Virus record (IMG/VR): IMGVR_UViG_3300026484_000402
Coordinates: 16,341-80,340 of that record
Origin: a virus
Length of the DNA: 64,000 nucleotides
Reading direction: 5' to 3' (one strand)
Below are positions 34,544-44,300 of the stretch, piece by piece; positions within the stretch are counted from its first letter, which is position 1; the number at the start of each line of letters is the position of its first letter. Both the position numbers and the translations under genes were made by a program. The notes under the pieces were generated by a model, which had not been told where the DNA came from, made no database searches, and worked only from the letters and a program-made list of their open reading frames with translations.

Positions 34544-35144
34544 TATAATCCCTTAATACTTTAATATATGCTTGTTTCATTTTGTCTTGTAATTCTTTTC
34601 GCTTAGAATAATATGTGGTTTTTGGTAGTCCCGTATATTTGTATGCTTTTTCAGGGCTCATATTTTGTGTAATTGTATGCAATATTTTTTCCTCATCCTT
34701 AGAAAGTCCATGCAATAAATCTTTTGGATTAATGTTTATTTTAGAAGTATCAACTCCATGCACAATAGCTACGTGCTGATTATTTTCAAGTATATTTTTT
34801 ACTTTAGATTCAGGTATTTTTAATTTTTTTGCAATATCGTATGTTGTTGGAGTGATATGCTTATAAGTTTTCATTTCTTTATAGGTATTAATAACTTTAT
34901 TTTCTAAACTTTTAGAATATTCCGTGGTTTTTACTAATCCTCCTTTTGCTTGAGCTGCCCTACTCATTTTATTCATATATGATGCTAAATGAGTTTGAAA
35001 TTGAGATTTATTAGGGTCATAAGTTTTCACCGCCTGATTATACAGTCTCTCAATATGAAAATCCAACATAGCAGGAGAAAAATGTCCCTCATATTTAGTC
35101 TTATAATAAGACAATAATTTGTTTTTTTGTTTTTCATCTAACAC
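34524..35144 (-). CDS. Divergent RNA polymerase sigma factor
   Basis: This 206-residue protein has the order of sigma regions. A region 2-like stretch reads KTYDPNKSQFQTHLASYMNK and MSRAAQ (compare YDP..G..F.T.A...). A region 3-like helix-turn-helix reads TPTTYDIAKKLKIPESKVKN, and a region 4-like part reads LSKDEEKILHTITQNMSPEK with TGLPKTTYYSKRKEL. It is short, like T4 gp55-type late sigma factors. It would direct RNA polymerase, perhaps with the beta-prime-like protein at 14108, to the TATATATR late motifs. It lies in the neck-gene cluster. Confidence 0.7.
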   Translation of the reverse strand: MLDEKQKNKLLSYYKTKYEGHFSPAMLDFHIERLYNQAVKTYDPNKSQFQTHLASYMNKMSRAAQAKGGLVKTTEYSKSLENKVINTYKEMKTYKHITPTTYDIAKKLKIPESKVKNILENNQHVAIVHGVDTSKININPKDLLHGLSKDEEKILHTITQNMSPEKAYKYTGLPKTTYYSKRKELQDKMKQAYIKVLRDYSGINNS

Positions 35145-35145
35145 T

Positions 35146-36111
35146 TTACATCCTTGTAGCTACATCTTTATATGATTCCATTTTGTTGCGGTTATGATAT
35201 CTATCATATAATACTCCTCCCGTCAAACCAACACCTATTGTATCATATATCATATTACTTTTGTGTTTGTCTATTTCTTTTGTTAATTTTTTATAATCGG
35301 GATGACTTTCAGCTAATTCACCATAATCTTTTTTAAGCTGCTCTAAATTTTTCATAGCACCTCTATACCTTTGAAAACTGGTTATAATTGGAACATATGA
35401 AGCTCTTTTTTGTATCATATTAGGAATATTAGCAACATCATCAATATATGGAGTATATTTTAAAGCAGGATTCATTGTATTCTTTTCATTTGTTTCTTTT
35501 TGTTGTTTTTTCTTATGTAAATAATATGAAATTGCAGGAATAGCAGACAATCCCAGACCAATCAGGTTACTTCCTTTTAAAAATCTGCTAAATTTACTCA
35601 TTTTTATAGTAGGGTTAAAAGCTTTAAATCCCTCCCCTATTTCTTTAACACCTCTTTTTAGATGTTCGGCAGGATTAAAGGCATGTTTTAGATTTTTAAA
35701 TAATTCAGCCTTATGTTTAGAATTAATAATTTTTTTACCGGCATCCATTCCATGCATCATAGCCCCAAACGAATATACACTTCCTGCAGCAGCTGGAGCA
35801 TATATCATTCCTGCATGTAGCAAACTTGGTTTATCATCTTCTCTCATATATTTTTCTCTTAAAGCTTGTGATGCCTCATTCCCTGCATAAGAAGCTGCAG
35901 CTCCAGTTATACCTCCTGCAAATCCTCCAGCAAGCCCCCCTCCTATATTTTTAGCTATCCCCTTTATTTTACTTGTGTTTTTGTCTATTTTATCAAAAGC
36001 ACTCATAGTGCCAGTAAGGGCGGTATTAATTAGTGTGTCATTTTTTATTTGCTCATATGGATTTTTTTTATTTATTTGTTGTACATTATTATATTGTTGT
36101 ATCTCTGACAT
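35146..36111 (-). CDS. Hypothetical protein with Gly/Ala-rich membrane segment
   Basis: This 321-residue protein has a Gly-zipper-like segment around residues 50-75 (IAKNIGGGLAGGFAGGITGA) and further hydrophobic stretches (LLHAGMIYAPAAAGSVYSFG, NLIGLGLSAIPAISYYL). The C-terminal half is basic and includes the K-x-A-S site QKRASYVP. The composition suggests an ejected or membrane-inserting virion protein. It starts upstream of the sigma gene with a one-base gap. Confidence 0.6.
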   Translation of the reverse strand: MSEIQQYNNVQQINKKNPYEQIKNDTLINTALTGTMSAFDKIDKNTSKIKGIAKNIGGGLAGGFAGGITGAAASYAGNEASQALREKYMREDDKPSLLHAGMIYAPAAAGSVYSFGAMMHGMDAGKKIINSKHKAELFKNLKHAFNPAEHLKRGVKEIGEGFKAFNPTIKMSKFSRFLKGSNLIGLGLSAIPAISYYLHKKKQQKETNEKNTMNPALKYTPYIDDVANIPNMIQKRASYVPIITSFQRYRGAMKNLEQLKKDYGELAESHPDYKKLTKEIDKHKSNMIYDTIGVGLTGGVLYDRYHNRNKMESYKDVATRM

Positions 36112-36124
36112 TTGTCTGCTCCTA

Positions 36125-36418
36125 TTAATATTGTGCTTTTATTTTATAATATGTGTTAATTATAACACCATTATTATTAATTGTAAACCATCCATAATAT
36201 GTAGTAGGTCTTGTTAGAAAATCATTAGTATTATATACAAAAATTATTTTATTCCCGTTTATCGATTGTGGAGAAACTTCTTTTATTTTGTCACTTAAAC
36301 CCTGTGCCATATTCTTTCTATAAAGGGTTAATTTAATATTAGATGCATTGGGAGATAGATTATCTATTTCCACATTTAATGTTACAGTATCTCTAACTTT
36401 ATGTTTAAATATAATCAT
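36125..36418 (-). CDS. Hypothetical small beta-rich protein
   Basis: This 97-residue protein is predicted as one beta sandwich: strands VRDTVTLNVEIDNL, NIKLTLYRKNM and KIIFVYNTNDF, ending GVIINTYYKIKAQY. It resembles small capsid-decoration or fibre-accessory domains in size and pattern, but no family is certain. It is placed between a large structural gene and the Gly-rich protein. Confidence 0.55.
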   Translation of the reverse strand: MIIFKHKVRDTVTLNVEIDNLSPNASNIKLTLYRKNMAQGLSDKIKEVSPQSINGNKIIFVYNTNDFLTRPTTYYGWFTINNNGVIINTYYKIKAQY

Positions 36419-36428
36419 ATTTATCTCC

Positions 36429-38207
36429 TTATTTCCCTATTTTCTTGGTTTCAATAATTTTTCCGTATTTATCTTTAATTGTCATTATTCCAACATTTGA
36501 ATTGTCATTGGATAGATTTCCACTATATGTTATATTTCCATTTTTATCTGTTATCGTTATATGATTATCGTTTGATTGGTTTTTTAGTTCATTTGATAAA
36601 TCTTGCTTTGATATAATGTTGCCATTTTTATCTTTAATTATAAGACTATTTGCAATAGTGTCATTTTTTCTATCGTCTGGTTTTATTTTATCTATGATAT
36701 TACCATCTTTATCTTCAATTATCAACGTTTCTAAATCAGATTCATTGTCTTTATAATTTAATATATCATTATATATCACATCTCCATCTTTGTCTTTTAT
36801 AATCAAGCATCCACCATATTGAGACTCTGTATTGTTTTCTGACACTTCTTTATCTATTTCTTTTTCTATGTCAGTTAGGGTTATTTTAATAAAATCATCT
36901 TTTAGTTCTGTGCATAATAAATTTGAAACAACCTCAATTCCATCTGATGTAGGTATAAATTGCACACTAGTTGAAAGCACTAATAAATCAACTTGATTTA
37001 TTTCTAATTGTTTATATTCTTCATAATTAAAATCGTTATATTTTTCTAAAACAAAATTATCTTCGGGAGCTACATTAACTACAGAATATACCGGGGCTAT
37101 TCCTACTATGGAAACATTTGTTGAGACTGTATTAATTCTATTTTTTAGACTTGATATATATTTTAAATAAGCTAGCAACAGTGAACTGCCTTTATATTCT
37201 GAATCAGCAGAAGAATTATCTTTTTTAGCTTTTAGTCCTAAAATCTTACTTTTGTTTATTTCCAGTGGTTCTTTTTGTTTTTTCTCTTTTATTTTTACAT
37301 CAACATTCGTAAAAAACGACATTAAAGGTGATGAGATTGAATATTGATAATTTCCTCCTATAGCAGTTGAATGGCTTAAATTTGTATCTTTTAAAAACGA
37401 AATTACGTGCTTATTTGCCCAGTCGTCATATTTTATAGAACCATTAAATGGATTAGCACTTGAAATTCCCCCTTCATTATCTAAAGTGTAACTAATAAAG
37501 GTGATGTTTTTTGAATAATCTACAGTTTCATTCAATGATAGCACAGATTCAACATTGCTAGGAATGCCGTTATCTTTAGAGAACAATTCTTCTAGAGTAT
37601 ACATAGTAAAAGATGGTTGCGCCATATCTAAATCAACTGGGAAATCTTGAACTATTCTTAATCCCATATTCTGATATAAAACATTTAAGATTTCGTTTAC
37701 ATTTATATATGAATTAATCATATTAAATAACATTTTAACTGAATTTGGGTTTATTGTTAATTTGTTTAAAATAAAATTATCAGTATCTTTTAGCATTTTT
37801 GATTTTTTTATAAAAATCTTATCAGTATCTTCAAGTTTTTCTGCTTTATAAACCAAATTTAACAATTGATTTATTAGGTCTACCGGAGACAAAACAATAT
37901 TTGCATCTGCTGTAATAATTTGTAGAAAATCAGCAGAATTTATAACTGGAATATCTGTAATTTTTGAGAGAGTAGATATTGGGTAATTTCTATTCATATA
38001 TACAAATAATTTAGGGATTAAAACAGAAGTAGTTCCTATATTTGATGAACTAACTTGGGAAATCCCTTTTGTTTCTATCCAACCAATATTGTTACTAATT
38101 TCAGGCTTTGATACATATGTTTTTGATATAGAATAAAAAGTACTTATTTGCGCATTAAAACTATTAATTGAAAGCTGAGTTAAATTTTCAAAATATTTTA
38201 AATTCAT
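36429..38207 (-). CDS. Structural protein with C-terminal DKDGN repeats
   Basis: This 592-residue protein has a long mixed body and a C-terminal run of five short repeats built on the pattern [LIT]-x-I-x-DK[DNY]G[ND]-[IV]-[IT]: LIIKDKDGDVIYNDIL, LIIEDKDGNIIDKI, LIIKDKNGNIISKQ, ITITDKNGNITYSG and MTIKDKYGKIIETK. These suggest small beta hairpins with Asp/Asn-rich turns that may bind calcium. It lies in the fibre/baseplate block with an eight-base gap to its upstream neighbour. No named family is recognised. Confidence 0.6.
   Translation of the reverse strand: MNLKYFENLTQLSINSFNAQISTFYSISKTYVSKPEISNNIGWIETKGISQVSSSNIGTTSVLIPKLFVYMNRNYPISTLSKITDIPVINSADFLQIITADANIVLSPVDLINQLLNLVYKAEKLEDTDKIFIKKSKMLKDTDNFILNKLTINPNSVKMLFNMINSYINVNEILNVLYQNMGLRIVQDFPVDLDMAQPSFTMYTLEELFSKDNGIPSNVESVLSLNETVDYSKNITFISYTLDNEGGISSANPFNGSIKYDDWANKHVISFLKDTNLSHSTAIGGNYQYSISSPLMSFFTNVDVKIKEKKQKEPLEINKSKILGLKAKKDNSSADSEYKGSSLLLAYLKYISSLKNRINTVSTNVSIVGIAPVYSVVNVAPEDNFVLEKYNDFNYEEYKQLEINQVDLLVLSTSVQFIPTSDGIEVVSNLLCTELKDDFIKITLTDIEKEIDKEVSENNTESQYGGCLIIKDKDGDVIYNDILNYKDNESDLETLIIEDKDGNIIDKIKPDDRKNDTIANSLIIKDKNGNIISKQDLSNELKNQSNDNHITITDKNGNITYSGNLSNDNSNVGIMTIKDKYGKIIETKKIGK
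36432..36824 (-). repeat. Five tandem DKDGN-type coding repeats
   Basis: The last 131 codons of the gene hold five repeats with spacing of about 22-28 codons, each with an IxDKxGx-I/V core. The linkers vary in length and are Asn/Asp/Ser-rich. The coding DNA differs between copies, so these are old protein repeats rather than recent DNA duplications. Confidence 0.7.
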
Positions 38208-38214
38208 AATTCAC

Positions 38215-39684
38215 CTAAAATAAATAAGTTTTTTCAGCTGCTATATTAATTCCGTTATTAATATTTACAGCCTTACAAGGCAACTCATTGTTTACACATA
38301 TAGGAGATGTAAAGAAATAATTATCATCATCCAAAAAAGAAACTTTATTACTTAAAATATTCAAAAATTCTAAATTTGAAACTAAAATTCCAGCGTTCAT
38401 ATTGTTAAATAAAGTGACAAGCAAATTAACGTTTGCTAATGTTGCAGGAATTCCTGAAATCGGTTCAATAAAAGAATATAGAACATCATCACAATATTTG
38501 TTTAATCGTCTAGATGTTATTAAATATATAAAAAGTTCCGTATATATTTTTTCAGTATTTGGTTCAGTTAAATCAGCATATTTTAGATAATCGAATAAAT
38601 TTGAATTTACACTTTCTGTCGCAGCGTTTGTTGAGTGTTCAGAGTATCTGTTTTTAAAAAATTCATTTCTTTCTTGGTACATCTTTTTAAAGAGAGATTC
38701 AAACGAATCACTAGTCTGAATTAACTTATATAAATAATCCATATATTTTCCGGTAAAAGTATTGTTTTTAGTTAAATAGTTTTTGGCATCCATATTTATT
38801 TTTAACGATTCTTGTTTACTAATTTTAAATGTTCCTAATTTAGCTAAAAAAGCTGAATGAGATATTACAGAATTTAATTCTGTCGAATCAATTACTGTTA
38901 ATTGTTTTAAATTATTTAAATTTTTTAGAATTACTTCATTAGATATTGCTGTATCTGTAATAACTGAATTTAAATCACTTAATAAAAATGTTTTTATATT
39001 TGAAAATTCGACAACAGTATCTGTATTTGATAAGCTAAAAGATGAATCTAACACAGAAAAAATGTTGGTATTTATACTTTTTAAAACATTAACATACATA
39101 TTTTTATTCTGTTTGTTTATAGATGATAAGATATTTCCAATTCCAATATTAACAATACTGTCATCTGTGAATTGTTCTAATTTTTTAGAGAATATCTTAA
39201 ATTTTATAGTTTTATCGTTTTTTATATAATAATTGTTTTTAAACCATTCAAATGATGGTATTTGAGCGTCTTTAAAATCGGAAGAGCTTATTTCATCTGT
39301 ATATGTAAATTCAAACTCATTTATTTGTGATAATTCGGCAAATGTTTTTGATAATTCAGCAATTAATTTATCTACATTATCAACAAGAAAAACAGTATTG
39401 TTTTTAATGCGTGAATAATCACATTCTATATCGTTGTTAAATAATTTTATTTTTATATCAGTTAAAGCAGACCATGTATTATCTTCGGGAACAACTTTAA
39501 GCCCTCCTCCTATTTGTATTTGTTCAATAGAGGATGAAAACACAGGAACGGGCATTATTGTTTTTTTTCTGCTTTCAAGATAATTATTTACAAAATCCTG
39601 CAACGTTTCATCAATATAAGTAGTGGAGGTGTCTATATAATCTATTATAGATTTGTAATAATCAAAATCAAAAGTTACATTCAT
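38215..39684 (-). CDS. Hypothetical structural protein
   Basis: This 489-residue protein is Asn/Ser/Phe-rich and looks mixed alpha/beta with no recognised domain. The N-terminal region carries a likely coil (YIDTSTTYIDETLQDFVNNY), and the C-terminal region has a beta end (DDDNYFFTSPICVNNELPCK). Its neighbours are similar structural-type genes in one direction with gaps under 15 bases, so a tail or baseplate role is probable. Confidence 0.6.
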   Translation of the reverse strand: MNVTFDFDYYKSIIDYIDTSTTYIDETLQDFVNNYLESRKKTIMPVPVFSSSIEQIQIGGGLKVVPEDNTWSALTDIKIKLFNNDIECDYSRIKNNTVFLVDNVDKLIAELSKTFAELSQINEFEFTYTDEISSSDFKDAQIPSFEWFKNNYYIKNDKTIKFKIFSKKLEQFTDDSIVNIGIGNILSSINKQNKNMYVNVLKSINTNIFSVLDSSFSLSNTDTVVEFSNIKTFLLSDLNSVITDTAISNEVILKNLNNLKQLTVIDSTELNSVISHSAFLAKLGTFKISKQESLKINMDAKNYLTKNNTFTGKYMDYLYKLIQTSDSFESLFKKMYQERNEFFKNRYSEHSTNAATESVNSNLFDYLKYADLTEPNTEKIYTELFIYLITSRRLNKYCDDVLYSFIEPISGIPATLANVNLLVTLFNNMNAGILVSNLEFLNILSNKVSFLDDDNYFFTSPICVNNELPCKAVNINNGINIAAEKTYLF

Positions 39685-39696
39685 ATCGATTCCTTA

Positions 39697-40383
39697 TCAT
39701 ACATATTTAAGTGCATGTTTTTTTATATCAAAATTACCATATTCTAATTCGCTAACGGCCTCGTCATAAAGTTTTCTATCAAGACCAGGAAATGGTAATT
39801 TTTCTTTCAAAATATCTTTTGCTGCTATATTGCCATCATAATCATAAAGCTCTATTTTAGAACTGCCAGGCCTTAAAGTAAACCAATTATTTTTTTTAAA
39901 ATCACAAACAAAATAGAACCCAGCTTTATTCTTAACTATAAATTTTTCTTTGGCAGTCCCAACAGCCAAATATATGTCTACTTTTTTAGGATTAATAGCT
40001 ACAAGCCCTTTTGTAACAGGTTGAACTTCATCAGACCCTTCTTCATAGCCACCTATGTCTCTTTTATAACATACTGAACTAACCTCTACTCCTACATTAA
40101 ATTTTTCATGGATAAACAATTTACCATCAACTAATTCAATAGGGTATGTAGATATAAAAATGCCTATATTTTTATTTGACGACATTTGTTCTTCCGTCAT
40201 CATTAAGAGTCTTTTTTTGTCATCCCATTTAACACCTACATAAAAGAGATGCTGATTTTCATAGGTAACTTTTCTATTGTCTATTACTCCTATATCCATT
40301 CTGCCTTTTACTGTTAAGGCAATTCCAGAAGGTATGTTTTTTTCTTTTTTACTCAATTGCGCATTAAAGATTACTTTAGCCAT
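39697..40383 (-). CDS. Hypothetical structural-block protein
   Basis: The frame can start at TTG 40386, but ATG 40383 is better placed after AAGGA, giving 228 residues beginning MAKVIFNAQLSKKEKNIPSG. The protein is beta-rich with several short strands (HLFYVGVKWDDKKRLLMM, FYFVCDFKKNNWFTL). It overlaps the end of the upstream gene by eight bases. It could be a tail or fibre-attachment protein; function is not recognised. Confidence 0.55.
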   Translation of the reverse strand: MAKVIFNAQLSKKEKNIPSGIALTVKGRMDIGVIDNRKVTYENQHLFYVGVKWDDKKRLLMMTEEQMSSNKNIGIFISTYPIELVDGKLFIHEKFNVGVEVSSVCYKRDIGGYEEGSDEVQPVTKGLVAINPKKVDIYLAVGTAKEKFIVKNKAGFYFVCDFKKNNWFTLRPGSSKIELYDYDGNIAAKDILKEKLPFPGLDRKLYDEAVSELEYGNFDIKKHALKYV

Positions 40384-40690
40384 CAATATCCTTTGTAAAA
40401 TTGTATATTTTAAAATCTCTTAAATACATCAATTGATAAATTAAACCGGAATCATTTTTTATTGCACTTTCATATTGAAAATTATGTTGATTTAAATACG
40501 GATTTATTTTATTTTTTTTTGTATTTGAAGAAAAAACATCACTTTTTGCAACTATATCAAATTCAGTTTTCTCTGCATTAAAAAAATTATCTATTTGGGA
40601 ATTTTCTTTATATAAAAAACCCTCCCTATGAAGCTGATTAACATCTTTAAAAAACCCATTTTTAATTAGCTCCAAAACATCATTTAACAT
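40376..40690 (-). CDS. Hypothetical small protein
   Basis: This 104-residue protein begins MLNDVLELIKNGFFKDVNQL and has no recognised motif. It is Asn/Phe/Lys-rich with an apparent helical first half. It is separated from the next upstream gene by one base, so it is surely part of the operon. Its small size and its place in a run of small genes (40376-41384) suggest tail accessory factors. Confidence 0.55.
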   Translation of the reverse strand: MLNDVLELIKNGFFKDVNQLHREGFLYKENSQIDNFFNAEKTEFDIVAKSDVFSSNTKKNKINPYLNQHNFQYESAIKNDSGLIYQLMYLRDFKIYNFTKDIDG

Positions 40691-40691
40691 T

Positions 40692-40946
40692 TTATTCCTC
40701 TATTATTGGATTTTGTTCAACATCAGATTCTTTAACAATTACAGAATATGTAATTATTCTCGTTACGGTTCCCTGCATATCTGTACTTTCTATAGTTTCA
40801 ATATGCTCATATCTATTATCTGTTAAAAGTTTCTGCATAAATTCCTCATATAGTTCTGCCACAGAAAAATCAGCAAAAATGAACATTTTTGTTTTTATTA
40901 CTTTCTTATATCCGTCTAACCCGAAAGTGCCAAAAACGTCCATCAT
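40692..40946 (-). CDS. Hypothetical small protein
   Basis: This protein is 84 residues if the first of two adjacent ATGs is used, or 83 if the second. GAGG lies right before the first, which favours the second slightly. The sequence has a strand-helix-strand pattern (KTKMFIFADFSVAELYEEF, GTVTRIITYSVIVKESD) like small ferredoxin-like tail proteins. It overlaps the stop of the next upstream gene as ATGA. Confidence 0.55.
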   Translation of the reverse strand: MMDVFGTFGLDGYKKVIKTKMFIFADFSVAELYEEFMQKLLTDNRYEHIETIESTDMQGTVTRIITYSVIVKESDVEQNPIIEE

Positions 40947-41158
40947 CCTCTTCTATCTCTGGCCATAATAGCAGATTTTACCATTTTTAAATATGGAGCA
41001 ACTTTTCTTGCTACTTCTCCGCTACATTCTCTTAATTTTAACTGAAGGGCTGAGACCTGTTGTAAATCCAAATTATCCACCATCCAATTAGGGCTTTTAC
41101 TTTCAAAAAAATGTCTTAATTTTGTGCAACTCCATCTTCCAATATCTCCTACATTCAT
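40943..41158 (-). CDS. Hypothetical small protein
   Basis: I use ATG 41158, seven bases after AAAGGAG, instead of an earlier ATG at 41185 inside the previous gene. The 71-residue product begins MNVGDIGRWSCTKLRHFFES and is basic and helical, ending MARDRRG. No family is recognised. Its stop overlaps the next start. Confidence 0.55.
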   Translation of the reverse strand: MNVGDIGRWSCTKLRHFFESKSPNWMVDNLDLQQVSALQLKLRECSGEVARKVAPYLKMVKSAIMARDRRG

Positions 41159-41159
41159 T

Positions 41160-41384
41160 TTATTCTCCTTTGTAAAAAGTTCCAATATTTTGTAGCAATC
41201 TTACGTTAAAAGCTTCAACTGTTTTAAATCTTTCAAAATTTCTTACTTCAGCTGTAGAAACAATAAAATCATCCATAAACTTAGGACAATTTTTTGCACT
41301 AACATTATAAAAATAATTTTTTTGCTGCGATATTCTTTCTAATTTTTCAGTTGTAAGCTTACCAGATATTATAGCATTTTTCAT
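41160..41384 (-). CDS. Hypothetical small protein
   Basis: This 74-residue protein starts MKNAIISGKLTTEKLERISQ and overlaps the stop of the 1164-residue gene by one base. It contains a helical first half and an aromatic, basic second half (NFERFKTVEAFNVRLLQNIG). No recognised motif. It and the three small genes after it may be accessory to the large structural proteins. Confidence 0.55.
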   Translation of the reverse strand: MKNAIISGKLTTEKLERISQQKNYFYNVSAKNCPKFMDDFIVSTAEVRNFERFKTVEAFNVRLLQNIGTFYKGE

Positions 41385-44300
41385 TATGTTTCCTTAATAT
41401 AATTTGTTAAAACTAAATTATTTTTATCATTATATATTAATTTTAAATCAGTACCATTTAAAGTTACATTACAATTTTTACCTAAAGCCTGTTCAATATT
41501 AGCCTCAAAATCATATTTAGATAAATCTATATCTAAAACATCTCCCTCTGTTATATCGTTCATTACACCAATACTACATAAAAACATATGAAATAATTCA
41601 TAAGGCAATATATCTGTTGCAGTGTCATCATTCATAAAAATAGTTCCAATACATCCATTAAAATAATCTTGATAATCAGAAGATGCAATATTATTTCGTT
41701 TTATTGATTCATATATTCTAATAAATAAATTGATTAAGGCACTTTCAGATGAGTAAATATTATTAGTAGGTCCCAATAATGCCGCAAAATCCCAAGGGTC
41801 TACTCCATTAAATCTATCGTAAAGTATCTTAATTTGAGAAACCGAATCTTGTACACCTATAATATTATCTTTATCTTTGATAAAAAACGTTTTAATCAAA
41901 GCATTCCATACTGTGTCTTTATACTTTAAAGATACCCCGCTTGTACATCTGTTAGACAAGAAACCACCTAAAGTAGCAAAATATCCGTTTCTTACAACAT
42001 CTATAAGCAGCATATCATCATAAATTGATATAGTTTCTATAATTTTATGTTTAGAAGTTGCTAGAGGCAGCACTACCTCTTTGCTTCCACTGTCATATTT
42101 AAGTGTTGCTTTAATAGCTGCTGGCAGTATTCTTAATGTAAGAGCTTTTTCATTGATGGACATATTTTTATATTCTTGCGTTGTTATTTTATTCAAGTCT
42201 AAATCGAGAGTTTTATTTATCTCTGTTTTATATTGTCTTATGTAAAGAGTTGAAAAACTAACCACGGCTTCTTCCGGAGTTCCATCTAGCCCATAATCCA
42301 TAGCTGGGGCAGATTCTGGAGTGTCTAATTCCAAGACCACATCCCTAAAAGTATCACTATATAAATGAATTATTACATCGTTGAGGTCAAAGAAAAACAC
42401 TTCCAATAATACAGTAATTTGTTCAAGCATATTAGGTGCATTTTGCGCAAGAAATAAATCCATCAAAGCATGTTTTAAAACATATTCATCTATTTGTATC
42501 TCATTATTATTGTTGTCTAATAGTGTGTCATTTTTAAATAATTTAATTAATTCAGGTTTTTTAGATAAATCATTTAATGTTATTTTTCCATAAGTTTTAA
42601 AATTGAACTCTTTAACATTTAACATGCCATAATAAGGTTTAAATACTTCTTTTAAATCTGTTTCTTTAAACACATATGGCCCTATATTATTTATGTTTTG
42701 TTTAGTTAATAAATCATGGAGTGTATATATGTTTTCTTCTTGCATATAATTGCTAAACGTATTTTGCATTGTTGAATAATGTGTATCACTCATACCTAAA
42801 AACGTTTTTTGAACATCATCTAAAGATATCTCATCAAAATATTTTAATTGTATAGATGGAATAAATTGATTCTTTGGCGCAGTAAATATACCGTATTTTT
42901 CTACAATTGAAGCATTTTGAAAATAAAAATCTGCATCTATAACGCTATCATATATAGAAATGTATTCTAATTTTTTTTGCAATAACAAATTTTTATTAAT
43001 AAGAGTAAGATTTATTATTTCATCAACACTTTCATATAGGGTTGATATATCATCATCGTCTTTTGAATAATATTTATAATTTTCTTTATCAAATTTTAGT
43101 CTAACATCGGAAATGGCGTTTGATGTAAAAATAATTCCTGTATTCATTATATCTTCAGATTCTTTTAGGCTAATAGGCGAATTTAAAGTATTAATACTAT
43201 TTTGTGGTTTGTATAATTTTAAATTAGTTCCCTGAAAAGCATAATTTCTTACATCATATTTAACTAAAGCGTTTCTGCTTACAGGTTCTACATAATCTTG
43301 TTCTCCACTAGTTGAAATAGTGTGTTCTGTGTAATCTTTTAATGTAAGTAAAATTTTATTTGAACTATTTGTAGCTGTTCCCAATGTTCCTGCATTTATT
43401 AATTCTACAAATTTAGAAGCTAAAGCTACTTCATTGTTTACATCAGGATTATTTTCATTGGTAGTATCAATAGTGTATTGAGTGTCATCTACTTTTATAT
43501 AATAAACATATCCTCTTCTAAATTTAACAACTTCTATACTCCCACTTTGATGTTTACCATCAGCATAAGATTGTATTTTACTTATATTAAATAAATCTGT
43601 AGGGGCACCTGTTACTGTTAAATCTGTTTTTTCAGAAGTTAAAATCAATTTACTGTCTGTTTGCTCTAAGGTAAAATCCATTTCGTAAGGATAATCATCG
43701 TCTACAGTATATGATGAATTAACTAATTCTACCTTTATAGGACTAGATGAATTATTAACCGCATCCAATATTTCACCTATCGTAGGGAATATTGTATCTG
43801 AACCATCTGAAGCATACACTACTTCTAAAGTGTAGTTTTCTTCATCCCAGTTTACCTCCAGGTCATGTTCGCTTGAGTTGTCTTCAGTAAGGGATACATT
43901 TATAGTTAACCCTGTTTCAGTTGTAGGATAATACCACGCAAGTTTTACCTCATTATCATCGTCTATTGGAGCAGCAGAATAATAACCTGCTTCGGTAGCA
44001 TAACTTACTCCGTCTATTCCTTCAGTAATATTGCTTCCAAGTGTATCAGCAACTATATCGGGAGTATCGTCTGTTGTTGGAGTATAAGAATAAGCAGTTC
44101 CGTTTACATCTAAAGTATTTGTTTGTTCAGGAAGTAAATATTTCACATATATTTCAACTATTGCGTTTTGTGCATCTTGTGCTGCCTGGGTTTCTGTAAA
44201 ATTACTTATTTTACATCCGCTACCAGTAATTTCAGAATCAGTAAGATTTAGTTTGATTTCTTTAAAAGTCGAATTATCTAGAAATAATCCGTCTAGATTA

